Shown in pieces: positions 1 to 6,939 of a stretch of DNA of 9,411 nucleotides. The stretch covers positions 1-9,411 of the forward strand of contig JACVCA010000035.1 in the NCBI GenBank assembly GCA_016742295.1. The letters run 5' to 3'. Each line of letters begins with the position of its first letter. Position 1 is the first letter of the stretch. Source of the DNA: Alphaproteobacteria bacterium. Lineage in GTDB: Bacteria; Pseudomonadota; Alphaproteobacteria; JAGOMX01. The notes below the pieces were generated by a model. The model was given only the letters and a program-made list of their open reading frames with translations, had not been told where the DNA came from and did no database searches. Made by a program: the position numbers and the translations under genes.

Positions 1-149
1 TGTAACAATCTGATTCTTTTTATAGAATAACCACTTCAATGGTTGAGGCCCAAAAATTAGCACGCACTTTAGTTGGGAAAAAAATGATTGGATGCGCTAA
101 TCTTTTCGATCATGTCACATCAATTTCATGAGAAACTCATAAAAATTAG
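1..149 (+). pseudogene. cutA: Decayed cutA-like gene remnant (divalent-cation tolerance protein)
   Basis: Codons from base 27 read ITTSMVEAQKLARTLVGKKM, followed by IGCANLFDHVTSIS, and reach a TGA at 129-131. This matches the early part of CutA1 proteins, which have a hydrophobic strand ending in TT or TAP, an EA-x-x-(L/I)AR-x-LV helix, then a (A/G)C-x-N-(I/L) strand and VTSIY-WEGK. The hydrophobic first strand (CNNLILFI) lies in another frame, bases 1-24, so the frame changes near base 25. The TGA falls about where CutA has its conserved Trp, and E-T-H-K follows before a second stop at 147-149. The remaining two thirds of CutA is not recognisable downstream. CutA is normally a roughly 105-110-residue trimer linked to copper and divalent-metal tolerance. 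Alternatives are a chance ORF or a sequencing error, although at least two lesions would have to be errors. Confidence 0.6.
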
Positions 150-182
150 TTCATTCAATAAATCAAAACATTAAATTTCTTT

Positions 183-199
183 AATTCTAATTTAGAATT
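183..199. repeat. 17-nt perfect inverted repeat upstream of fbaB
   Basis: AATTCTAA and TTAGAATT flank a single central T, giving 8+1+8 perfect dyad symmetry. It sits about 140 bases before the aldolase start, in an otherwise AT-rich leader. The size and symmetry would suit a dimeric regulator, but the sequence is so AT-rich that chance is a real alternative. Confidence 0.4.
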
Positions 200-201
200 G
201 T

Positions 202-227
202 TGCTGTAGAAGACCTTCTAAACAGCA
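202..227 (+). other. Hairpin between the cutA remnant and fbaB
   Basis: TGCTGT (202-207) pairs with ACAGCA (222-227), and AGAAG (208-212) faces CTTCT (215-219), leaving AA (220-221) bulged. Opening the innermost pair leaves a 4-nt loop. Only three T residues follow, so it is a weak candidate for an intrinsic terminator of the former upstream gene. It could equally be a leader structure for fbaB. The rest of 228-337 is AT-rich, and I could not assign a convincing -35/-10 pair there. Confidence 0.4.
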
Positions 228-337
228 TTTACTATAACATTATTTCATTCTAATTCTTATGGTTCTTCTCTTGCTTTGATTTATAGTTTCATGTAGATCT
301 TACTTCTAAGATAACAATCGATAAAAGGGTCTCTAGC

Positions 338-1255
338 GTGAAACTAAGCAGGCGTGTTCAAAAAATTCTTTCTAATTACGAAGGGGATAATCCGGGCACG
401 AAAGTTAATCTCGCCCGCATGCTAACCCATGGTCGGCTTGCCAATACAGGTTACATGATTATTTTACCTGTTGATCAAGGTTTTGAACATGGTCCTGGTA
501 GAAGCTTTGCCATGAATCCTCAAGCTTATGATCCTCACTATCATTACCAACTTGCTGTAGATGCAGGCGTTGCAGCTTATGCGGCTCCTTTAGGAATGCT
601 AGAAGCGGGAGCCGATAAATTTGCAGGTATGATTCCTACAATATTAAAAATAAACAGCTCAAATAGCTTAAATCCCAGCATTGATCAAGCTGTAACAGCA
701 ACAATTGCAGATGCTCTGCGCTTGGGATGCTCTGCGATTGGCTTTACCATTTATCCTGGTTCAGATGCATCTTATGAAATGTTTGAAGAAATTCGTGAGC
801 TCGCAGCTGAAGCGAAAGCATGCGGTCTTGCTGTTATCATATGGTCATATGCACGTGGTCATATGACCAAACAGGGCGAGACTGGAATCAATGTAATCGC
901 CTATGGAGCTCATATGGCAGCTCTTCTAGGGGCTCATATCATTAAGGTTAAGCTCCCGACAGACTACTTAGAAGATGATCCTTCAAAAATAAGCTATCAA
1001 CAAAACAAAGTTCCAATTTCAACACTTAAGGATCGTGTTAAGCATGTGGTGCAGGCGTGCTTTAATGGACGACGCATGGTTGTTTTTTCGGGTGGTCTAA
1101 CCAAGGACAGTGAAGGAATTTATGAAGATGCACGATCCATTCGGGATGGCGGGGGTAACGGATCAATCATTGGACGTAACAGCTTCCAACGCCCGTATGA
1201 AGAAGCTCTAGGCATGCTCAATAAATTATCCCAAATCTATCTTGGAAAAGCATAA
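338..1255 (+). CDS. fbaB: Class I fructose-bisphosphate aldolase, DhnA/FbaB type
   Basis: The product is a TIM-barrel aldolase that reversibly cleaves fructose 1,6-bisphosphate to dihydroxyacetone phosphate and glyceraldehyde 3-phosphate through a lysine Schiff base, acting in cytosolic glycolysis/gluconeogenesis. Family marks are GRLANTGYMIILPVDQGFEH at residues 32-51, with the Asp of LPVDQG at 46. The likely Schiff-base Lys is K203 in AHIIKVKL (K205 is the neighbour). SGG lies at 251-253 and the phosphate-binding stretch SIIGRN at 276-281. At 305 residues it is shorter than E. coli FbaB (about 350), mainly at the N terminus. The start is GTG: an AAAGGG ribosome site at 324-329 lies 8 bases upstream, the frame is closed by TAG at 284-286, and no other start codon lies between. 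It appears monocistronic, ending at a strong terminator. A related DhnA-type aldolase with another substrate is possible but less likely. Confidence 0.9.
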   Translation: MKLSRRVQKILSNYEGDNPGTKVNLARMLTHGRLANTGYMIILPVDQGFEHGPGRSFAMNPQAYDPHYHYQLAVDAGVAAYAAPLGMLEAGADKFAGMIPTILKINSSNSLNPSIDQAVTATIADALRLGCSAIGFTIYPGSDASYEMFEEIRELAAEAKACGLAVIIWSYARGHMTKQGETGINVIAYGAHMAALLGAHIIKVKLPTDYLEDDPSKISYQQNKVPISTLKDRVKHVVQACFNGRRMVVFSGGLTKDSEGIYEDARSIRDGGGNGSIIGRNSFQRPYEEALGMLNKLSQIYLGKA

Positions 1256-1310
1256 AAAGTATAATTGTATTGGGATAAAAAAAATAAAAGTTAATCAAAA
1301 AAATTCTATC

Positions 1311-1345
1311 AAAAAGCACCCTTAAATAGCTAAGGGTGCTTTTTT
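1311..1345. terminator. Bidirectional rho-independent terminator
   Basis: A perfect stem of about 14 bp (AAAAAGCACCCTTA with TAAGGGTGCTTTTT) closes a 6-nt loop, AATAGC. The right arm ends in a run of six T on the plus strand, and the left arm gives a T run on the minus strand. It lies between convergent genes and should end both fbaB and the FKBP gene. Confidence 0.92.
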
Positions 1346-1368
1346 ATTAGCCGTACAATAGAGATTAT

Positions 1369-1803
1369 TTAATCTTCGACTCCGAGTAACTCAACATCAA
1401 AGATTAAAGTTTCATTCGGACCAATAACATCTCCTGCGCCGCTGGTACCATAAGCAAGTTGAGGTGGGATTGTCAGCGTACGACGGCCTCCAACTTTCAT
1501 TGTTGCAAGTCCTTCGTCCCAACCTTTTATTACTTGGCCTCTACCTAACTTAAATTCGAAAGGCTGTCCCCTATCCCTTGAGCTATCAAATTGGGTTTTA
1601 TTCATAAGAGTGCCAACATAATGAACCCTTACAGTTTGACCTGCCTGAGGTTGTGGACCTATTCCTACAGTTTCGTCCTTATATTTTAAACCTGATGGTG
1701 TTGTCGTTATCGTCAAAGTTGCCTCCGCGCTATAGAGTGTAAAAATACTGAAAATTCCTAGGCACAAAACAAAAATAGCTCCTAAAAAACTTTGTCTTAT
1801 CAT
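1369..1803 (-). CDS. Exported FKBP-type peptidyl-prolyl cis-trans isomerase
   Basis: The 144-residue product has an N-terminal hydrophobic segment (about residues 6-24) followed by YSAEA, consistent with a signal peptide cleaved near residue 28, or an uncleaved anchor. One FKBP domain fills residues 36-143. The rotamase-pocket residues align with human FKBP12: Y62 in VHYVG, F72-D73 in QFDSS, F84, V91-I92 and W95 in QVIKGWDEG, Y118 in LAYG and F135 in LIFDVELL. It should speed prolyl isomerisation during folding of envelope proteins. The length is that of a minimal single-domain FKBP, without the dimerisation domain of FkpA/Mip proteins. The start at 1803 has an AAGAG-like site about 7 bases upstream. 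It lies 94 bases downstream of mrp on the same strand and probably has its own promoter in that gap. Confidence 0.92.
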   Translation of the reverse strand: MIRQSFLGAIFVLCLGIFSIFTLYSAEATLTITTTPSGLKYKDETVGIGPQPQAGQTVRVHYVGTLMNKTQFDSSRDRGQPFEFKLGRGQVIKGWDEGLATMKVGGRRTLTIPPQLAYGTSGAGDVIGPNETLIFDVELLGVED

Positions 1804-1835
1804 ATCTTAACTCTTAAGTGATTTGAAGTGGCCTT

Positions 1836-1864
1836 ACTATAAACTCTCTTTATAACCGAATCAA
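1836..1864 (-). promoter_or_regulatory. Putative sigma70-type promoter of the FKBP gene
   Basis: On the minus strand, TTGATT (1864-1859) and TATAGT (1841-1836) are separated by exactly 17 bases. Transcription would begin near 1829, about 25 bases before the ATG. It lies in the mrp-FKBP gap, so FKBP could be made independently of mrp. Confidence 0.5.
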
Positions 1865-1897
1865 GAGCTCATAATTACTGATTCAAAATTATTCCTT

Positions 1898-2953
1898 TTA
1901 TTGTAGTTGCTCCATAACTTTTTTGGCAATAGCTAGATAAGCTGCCGAAACACCTGTATCAGAGTGACTCTCGACCATAGGCTCTCCTCTATCAGAGCTT
2001 TTGCAAATATTTTTATCAAGTGGGATCTCCCCTAGAAAATTTACCCCTTTTGCCAAAGCTTCTCTGCGAGCTCCTCCATGACCAAATATTTCACTATGGT
2101 GACCGCAAGATTCACATCTAAAGTAACTCATGTTTTCAACCAATCCAAGAACTGGAACGCCAACCTTTAAAAACATATTGTACCCTTTCAAAGCATCAAT
2201 AAGTGCAATATCTTGAGGGGTTGAGACGATCACCGCACCACTCAGACTGACTTTTTGCACAAGCGTTAATTGCACATCCCCTGTCCCCGGAGGCAGATCA
2301 ATCACCAAATAATCAAGTTCCCCCCAATCAACGTCATAAAGTATTTGTTGTAAAGCTTTTTGAATCATTGGTCCTCGCCATATTACAGGCGTATCTTCAG
2401 AGATTAGATACCCCATCGACATTGTTTTTATATTATAACGAATCATAGGTTGAATCAGGCTGCCCGCAAAAGTGGGCTTGCCGCTAATCCCCATCATTTT
2501 TGGTACGGAAGGTCCATAGATATCTGCATCAAGAATACCTACCTTAAACCCCAAATCTCTAAGAGCTAAGGCCAAGTTGATTGTAATTGTTGATTTTCCT
2601 ACTCCGCCTTTTCCAGAAGCTACAGCAATAATATTTCGAATCTGCTGTAAGTTACTATCTCTTGGAGATAAAACTTGAGGCCCTGACGTTTTACCGGATT
2701 GATGCTTCGTCCAGATTACATTAACAGATTTAATCTCAAAAAAAGCTTTTATACGCCTTTCAATCTCAAGCTTTGTCGATGCTAAAGATTGCGAGTCTTG
2801 CGGATTAATTGCTATACTTACTATTATCTTGTCAGGCTCAATAGAAATACCCGACACAGCTTCTAGATCTATAGAAGGAGATTTAAATGAAGGTAAAAAT
2901 TGTTCTAAAACCTTCAAAATTTGTTGTTTAGTAGGCTGCTTACGAAACATCAT
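1898..2953 (-). CDS. mrp: Iron-sulfur cluster carrier Mrp/ApbC, P-loop ATPase
   Basis: This cytosolic ParA/MinD-superfamily ATPase is thought to hold and transfer Fe-S clusters to apoproteins. Residues about 8-82 form the FeS-assembly (DUF59/MIP18-like) domain typical of long Mrp proteins. The deviant Walker A GKGGVGKST lies at 114-122, with the signature Lys at 115. The switch region LDADIYGPSVPKMMG follows at 141-155, and the Walker B region YLVIDLPPGTGD at 215-226. The cluster-binding CxxC pair is C280 and C283 in RCESCGH. At 351 residues it is full length, with all key residues present. Two ATG codons are in tandem (2953 and 2950). AGGAGG at 2961-2956 is only 2 bases from the first but 5 from the second, so translation may really start at 2950, giving 350 residues. 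It is divergent from hflK and upstream of the FKBP gene. Confidence 0.95.
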   Translation of the reverse strand: MMFRKQPTKQQILKVLEQFLPSFKSPSIDLEAVSGISIEPDKIIVSIAINPQDSQSLASTKLEIERRIKAFFEIKSVNVIWTKHQSGKTSGPQVLSPRDSNLQQIRNIIAVASGKGGVGKSTITINLALALRDLGFKVGILDADIYGPSVPKMMGISGKPTFAGSLIQPMIRYNIKTMSMGYLISEDTPVIWRGPMIQKALQQILYDVDWGELDYLVIDLPPGTGDVQLTLVQKVSLSGAVIVSTPQDIALIDALKGYNMFLKVGVPVLGLVENMSYFRCESCGHHSEIFGHGGARREALAKGVNFLGEIPLDKNICKSSDRGEPMVESHSDTGVSAAYLAIAKKVMEQLQ

Positions 2954-3083
2954 ATCCTCCTATTATGATAATTTTTGAATAAAACTCTGGAATCAATGTC
3001 TAACCTGTCTTATAAGTGATATTAATAGCATTCATAATTAGCACAACTTTAAATAAGATTCGCTATAAACCAGGAGAGCTTAA
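2954..3083. promoter_or_regulatory. Divergent mrp/hflK intergenic region
   Basis: These 130 bases must carry the promoters of both mrp (leftward) and the hflK-hflC-degP operon (rightward). The ribosome sites are plain: AGGAGG at 2956-2961 on the minus strand for mrp, and AGGAG at 3072-3076, 7 bases before the hflK ATG. The AT-rich middle offers several TATAAT-like hexamers (for example CATAAT at 3033-3038), but none has a convincing -35 partner. No heat-shock type promoter was recognised. Confidence 0.45.
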
Positions 3084-4196
3084 ATGCCATGGAATTCGGA
3101 AGGTGGGGAAAATAATAAAGGCCCCTGGGGAAATGGAAATGGTGGGAGGAACCAACAGCCAAATCTCGAAGATTTTTTGCGTAAATTCCAAGATAATCTT
3201 AAACAACTTATGCCAAAAGGATATAGTAGTTTTGCAGGAATTTTTGCGATCTTCGGAATGTTGTTAGGTATTTGGCTTGCAACAGGTTTTTATCGGGTGA
3301 ACGAAGGTGAGCAAGCTGTTGTTCTGCGTTTTGGAAAATGGGTGGGAACAACGCTCCCAGGACTTCGCTACCATCTCCCTTATCCTATTGAAGAGATTAT
3401 CAAAAAATCCGTTTCAGTTGTAAATCGTATCGATAGTGGGGCGGGGGAGAGTAGCGTACAAATTGCGGTACACGGTTTGAGAGGAAATGAAGATCAGCCT
3501 TTAATGCTTACGGGTGACGAAAACATCGTCGATATTAATTTCACAGTTTTATGGTTTATCAAAGATCTAGGTCAATTCACCTTTAAAGCAAGAATGCCTG
3601 AAGAGACAGTAAAGATCGCTGCAGAGAGTGTAGTGCGCGAAATTATTGCACAAACTCCTTTTGAAGAAATAATAACCAGCGGGCGGGGGGAAATCAATCA
3701 ACGTTCGCAGCAAAAACTTCAAAAGTTGGTTGATGACTATCAGCTTGGTATTCAAATTCAAGAAGTGAGTTTGCAAAAAGTTGAAGCCCCAGCAAGTGTC
3801 ATTGATGCTTTTAGAGACGTCCAACGGGCACGTACCGATCAAGACCGACTTGAAAATGAGGCAGAGTCTTATAGAAATAGCATAGTACCTGTGGCAGAAG
3901 GAGAGGCAGTAAGAATCATACAAGCTGCAGAAGCTTACAAAGCTGCAAAAGTTGCCCAGTCAGAAGGTGATGCGGCAAGGTTTGTGTCTACTTTGACTGA
4001 ATATCGTATTGCTCCAGATGTTACACGGAAGCGGATTTATATTGAAACGATGCAAAGTATTCTTAAGCTCAGTAACAAAGTTTACTTTGATCGTGGGACT
4101 AAAAGCACTCAAGGAATACTTCCACATATGGCTTTACCTACTCTTCAACCAAACACAGCAAAACTCCAAGAAAATAAAGAAGGGAGTTCACAATGA
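3084..4196 (+). CDS. hflK: FtsH protease modulator subunit HflK (SPFH/prohibitin family)
   Basis: HflK is a single-span inner-membrane protein that forms, with HflC, a large periplasmic assembly around the FtsH AAA protease and tunes its degradation of membrane proteins. The N terminus is the usual Trp/Asn/Gly-rich cytoplasmic tail (MPWNSEGGENNKGPWGNGNG). A membrane segment follows at about 48-69, then the SPFH domain from FYRVNEGEQAVVLRFG (69-84) through LTGDENIVDI (142-151) to about 240. The helical part at about 240-300 (DVQRARTDQDRLENEAESYR onward) and the late YFDRG at 334-338 also fit the family. Its length of 370 residues is normal. AGGAG 7 bases upstream supports the ATG. The stop overlaps the hflC start by 4 bases (ATGA), so equal, coupled synthesis of the two partners is expected. 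Confidence 0.96.
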   Translation: MPWNSEGGENNKGPWGNGNGGRNQQPNLEDFLRKFQDNLKQLMPKGYSSFAGIFAIFGMLLGIWLATGFYRVNEGEQAVVLRFGKWVGTTLPGLRYHLPYPIEEIIKKSVSVVNRIDSGAGESSVQIAVHGLRGNEDQPLMLTGDENIVDINFTVLWFIKDLGQFTFKARMPEETVKIAAESVVREIIAQTPFEEIITSGRGEINQRSQQKLQKLVDDYQLGIQIQEVSLQKVEAPASVIDAFRDVQRARTDQDRLENEAESYRNSIVPVAEGEAVRIIQAAEAYKAAKVAQSEGDAARFVSTLTEYRIAPDVTRKRIYIETMQSILKLSNKVYFDRGTKSTQGILPHMALPTLQPNTAKLQENKEGSSQ

Positions 4197-5062
4197 ACCA
4201 GAAACTCGTAATTGGTGGTGGTATCGCCCTTCTTATGCTTTTGCTTATTATTCCAAACGCACTCTTTACAGTGGACGAACGTCAGAAGGCTCTAATCCTC
4301 CAGTTCGGAGAACTTCAGCATGTGTATGACAAACCTGGGCTTAAAGTAAAAATTCCTTTTATTCAAGAAGTTATCTTTTATGATCGAAGATTGCTTGGTT
4401 ACAACTTGCCGCCGATTGAGGTCACTGCAGGTGATCAAAAGCGGATGGTGGTGGATCTATATGTCCGTTATGTTATTTCAGATCCCTTGCTTTTTTATAA
4501 GACAATTGGTATGGAAGAGGGCGCCCTCAATCGACTTTCAAGTATTGTGCCGGGTAGTATGCGAAGAGTTATTGGACGCACACCCCTATCAACATTACTG
4601 TCGCGTGAGCGAGGATCTGTAATGGATCAGATTCATAAAGAAGTCCGGAAAGCTGCTTTGCCTTTGGGAATGGACGTCAAAGATGTCAGAATCGTTCGTG
4701 CTGACTTACCTCAAGAAAACGGTGAAGCAATTTTTCAGCGAATGGTTGCTGAACGCAACAGGAAGGCTAAGCTTTTCCGTGCTGAAGGAGAGAAGAAAGC
4801 ACAAGAAATTCGCTCAACAGCAGATCGTCAACGTACTGAGATCATTGCGAATGCACAAAAAAAATCAGAAATTCTTCGGGGTCAAGGAGATGCGCTTGCC
4901 ATAAAAAATTATGCTGAAGCTTACCAACAAGATCCCAAGTTTTTTGAATTCTATCGCTCTATGCAGGCATATTTAGATGCGTTGTCTCCTGACTCGACAA
5001 CCTATATATTATCTCCCGAGAGTGATTTCTTTAAATATTTTGAAACACCTCAAGGTAAGTGA
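4193..5062 (+). CDS. hflC: FtsH protease modulator subunit HflC (SPFH/prohibitin family)
   Basis: This is the partner of HflK in the FtsH-modulating complex of the inner membrane. A membrane segment at residues 5-25 lies almost at the N terminus. The SPFH domain starts at FTVDERQKALILQFGE (25-40) and runs to about 185. A charged helical region rich in Arg, Lys, Glu and Ala follows (FQRMVAERNRKAKLFRAEGE, 181-200). FEFYRSMQAYLDAL at 251-264 is a strongly conserved HflC stretch. At 289 residues the length is typical. The ATG is in the 4-base overlap with hflK and has GGGAG (4182-4186) 6 bases upstream, inside the hflK coding end. The gap to degP is 23 bases, which supports a three-gene operon. 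Confidence 0.96.
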   Translation: MNQKLVIGGGIALLMLLLIIPNALFTVDERQKALILQFGELQHVYDKPGLKVKIPFIQEVIFYDRRLLGYNLPPIEVTAGDQKRMVVDLYVRYVISDPLLFYKTIGMEEGALNRLSSIVPGSMRRVIGRTPLSTLLSRERGSVMDQIHKEVRKAALPLGMDVKDVRIVRADLPQENGEAIFQRMVAERNRKAKLFRAEGEKKAQEIRSTADRQRTEIIANAQKKSEILRGQGDALAIKNYAEAYQQDPKFFEFYRSMQAYLDALSPDSTTYILSPESDFFKYFETPQGK

Positions 5063-5085
5063 AAGTACAAACTTAGGAATTTATT

Positions 5086-6678
5086 ATGAGCAACTATACA
5101 ATGCGTTCCCAACATAAAAATATCATCATACTAAAAAACATTTTATTTGCTATATATTCTATACTTTTTATAGAGGGTAAAGCAGTTAATGCTGCACCAA
5201 ATCCTCCTGGAAGTTTTGCAGAAATTGTTACCCCACTATTACCTGCTGTTGTAAACATTTCAACAACTAGTGAAGTTAATGTTGATAATAGAGCTCTTGA
5301 TTTACCGGACCTACCACCAGGACATCCGTTAGAAAAACTTTTTCGTCATTTTCTTGAAGGACAAAATACTCCCCAACCTCGTAAAACAACGGCTTTAGGA
5401 TCAGGATTTAGCATTGGGGAAAATTATATTGTGACCAGTAATCATGTTATTTCTGGTGCTGATGAAATCACTGTAATTTTAAATAATGAAAAAAATACGG
5501 AGCTTAAAGCTCAAATTGTTGGACGAGACCCTCGTACAGATTTAGCTCTTCTTAAAGTCGATAGTAAAGAACCTCTACCTCAGGTAGAGTGGGGAGACTC
5601 TGATAAGGCTAGAGTTGGAGATTGGGTGATTGCTGTGGGTAATCCTTTTGGATTAAGCAGCACTGTGACTGCGGGGATTATATCAACAATTGAGCGAGAC
5701 ATTGGAACCCATTCACGCAATATGGGACCTCAAGATTATGTACCAGGCTATATTCAAACTGATGCCTCGATTAACATGGGTAATTCAGGAGGTCCCATGT
5801 TTGATATGACTGGAAAAGTAATAGGTATTAACACTGCTATTCTTTCACCATCCGGCGGCAATGTGGGTATTGGATTTGCAATTCCATCGGCGATTGCTAA
5901 GCCAGTTATTGAACAATTAAAAAAATTTGGTAAGACGCGGCGTGGTTGGATTGGGGTCCGTATTCAAGGAATTAGTGAAGAAATTGCAGAAGCTTTAGGT
6001 TTACCTTCAGCTGAAGGTGCTCTTATAGGAAGTATTTCACCTGATAGCCCAGCTGCAAAAGCAGGTTTGAAAGCACGCGATGTCATACTTTCTTTTAATA
6101 AAATAAAAGTTAAAGAATCAAGGCAACTCCCTCGAATTGTCGGTGAGACGGCAATTGGCAGCAAAGTGCCCATTGAAATATGGCGAGATGGCAAGAAAAA
6201 AACCTTTGAAATTGTTATTGCGGAATTTGTACAGACAGAAGACGAAGAGCTTATTGCGGAAGAAGGTGAAGAAGAAAAACCAGGAAAAGGGACAACTGCC
6301 CTTGGATTAGTGTTACGTGAGCTTCAAGCCCGTGAAAGGTCAGACCTGCGACTCAATAACGACATAACTGGAGTTCTCATTACACGGGTAGATCCTTATA
6401 GCGAAGCTAACGAAAAAGGCTTACAACCTGGCGATATCATCATTGATATAGGAGGTGTTAAAGTCACTAAACCTTCCGAAGTACTCGCGCAAATTGCAAA
6501 TGAACGCAAAAAAGGCAAGAAAAATATCTTGCTGTTAATTGGGCGTAACAACGATTTGCGATTTATTCCTTTAGAAATTGATGAAAAGCGTTGGGGTAAG
6601 CCTGAAAAAGATCAAAAACTCAAACGTAAAGAGGGGTCTTCAAAAATGAAAGAAAAAGTAAATCCAAAAAAACCTTAA
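5086..6678 (+). CDS. degP: Periplasmic serine protease/chaperone DegP (HtrA, Do family)
   Basis: DegP degrades or protects misfolded envelope proteins. A hydrophobic stretch at residues about 18-29, ending in KAVNA, suggests signal-peptide cleavage after residue 36. The trypsin-like domain carries the triad H120 (TSNHV), D152 (RTDLALLK) and S234 (GNSGGP). PDZ1 spans about 285-380 and PDZ2 about 405-498. An acidic linker (about 384-398, rich in Glu) separates them. The C terminus ends in about 30 very Lys-rich residues after the second PDZ, giving 530 residues in all, somewhat longer than usual. AGGA at 5075-5078, 7 bases upstream, favours the ATG at 5086 over the one at 5101. It is the third gene after hflK-hflC, a common proteobacterial arrangement that groups membrane and periplasmic quality control under shared expression. 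No active-site residue is missing, so it should be a working protease. Confidence 0.96.
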   Translation: MSNYTMRSQHKNIIILKNILFAIYSILFIEGKAVNAAPNPPGSFAEIVTPLLPAVVNISTTSEVNVDNRALDLPDLPPGHPLEKLFRHFLEGQNTPQPRKTTALGSGFSIGENYIVTSNHVISGADEITVILNNEKNTELKAQIVGRDPRTDLALLKVDSKEPLPQVEWGDSDKARVGDWVIAVGNPFGLSSTVTAGIISTIERDIGTHSRNMGPQDYVPGYIQTDASINMGNSGGPMFDMTGKVIGINTAILSPSGGNVGIGFAIPSAIAKPVIEQLKKFGKTRRGWIGVRIQGISEEIAEALGLPSAEGALIGSISPDSPAAKAGLKARDVILSFNKIKVKESRQLPRIVGETAIGSKVPIEIWRDGKKKTFEIVIAEFVQTEDEELIAEEGEEEKPGKGTTALGLVLRELQARERSDLRLNNDITGVLITRVDPYSEANEKGLQPGDIIIDIGGVKVTKPSEVLAQIANERKKGKKNILLLIGRNNDLRFIPLEIDEKRWGKPEKDQKLKRKEGSSKMKEKVNPKKP

Positions 6679-6697
6679 CTAGAGGCTAATCCAAATG

Positions 6698-6722
6698 GAG
6701 ATTGTCAGAAACATCTCTTTTT
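6698..6722 (+). terminator. Possible weak first terminator after degP
   Basis: Nineteen bases after the degP stop, GAGAT-TGT (with one bulged T) can pair with ACATCTC, followed directly by TTTTT. The stem is short and interrupted, so it may only assist the stronger terminator about 50 bases further on. Confidence 0.4.
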
Positions 6723-6754
6723 CATAATTTTAAGGTAGCTTAATTTTTGCCTTT

Positions 6755-6784
6755 CGTGCTCGGGGTTCTCCGAGCACGCTTTTT
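6755..6784 (+). terminator. Rho-independent terminator of the hflK-hflC-degP operon
   Basis: CGTGCTCGG (6755-6763) pairs perfectly with CCGAGCACG (6770-6778) around a 6-nt loop, and a T run (6780-6784) follows. The GC-rich 9-bp stem stands out in this AT-rich DNA. It separates the proteolysis operon from the TPR-secretin gene, which therefore needs its own promoter. Confidence 0.93.
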
Positions 6785-6833
6785 ACAATAATCTCAAGAG
6801 ACTTTTCAATATTTTAGTAAACTAGTAACTTTA

Positions 6834-6863
6834 TTGTTGCGCTATAGGTTAACAAAGTATAAA
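6834..6863 (+). promoter_or_regulatory. Putative promoter of the TPR-secretin gene
   Basis: TTGTTG (6834-6839) and TATAAA (6858-6863) are 18 bases apart, predicting a start near 6870 and a leader of about 70 bases. The leader contains an AGGAG with no fitting ATG (6877-6881) and an inverted repeat AAACTTAA/TTAAGTTT (6886-6893 and 6908-6915). The gene's own ribosome site is AAGG at 6929-6932, 7 bases before the ATG. Confidence 0.4.
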
Positions 6864-6888
6864 TTTTACAAAAAACAGGAGCCTAAAA

Positions 6889-6899
6889 CTTAATTGATC
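6889..6899 (+). repeat. Left copy of an 11-bp inverted repeat flanking the TPR-secretin gene
   Basis: CTTAATTGATC here is the exact reverse complement of GATCAATTAAG at 8855-8865. This copy lies about 40 bases before the start codon. It overlaps the left arm of the local 8-bp inverted repeat 6886-6915. Confidence 0.4.
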
Positions 6900-6939
6900 C
6901 TAAATAGTTAAGTTTCAATCAATAATAAAAAGGTATAAA

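Noticed and set aside
3016..3267. 83-codon plus-strand frame crossing the hflK start
   Set aside because: It overlaps the hflK 5' end in another frame, has no clear ribosome site, and its sequence resembles no known protein.
3567..3923. 118-codon minus-strand open frame inside hflK
   Set aside because: It lies wholly within a strongly conserved gene on the other strand, has no ribosome site and no recognisable domain; it is a shadow frame.
6894..6911. 5-codon TTG-started frame after AGGAG in the secretin leader
   Set aside because: The spacing from AGGAG is about 12 bases, the start codon is weak, and there is no attenuator-like structure linked to it.
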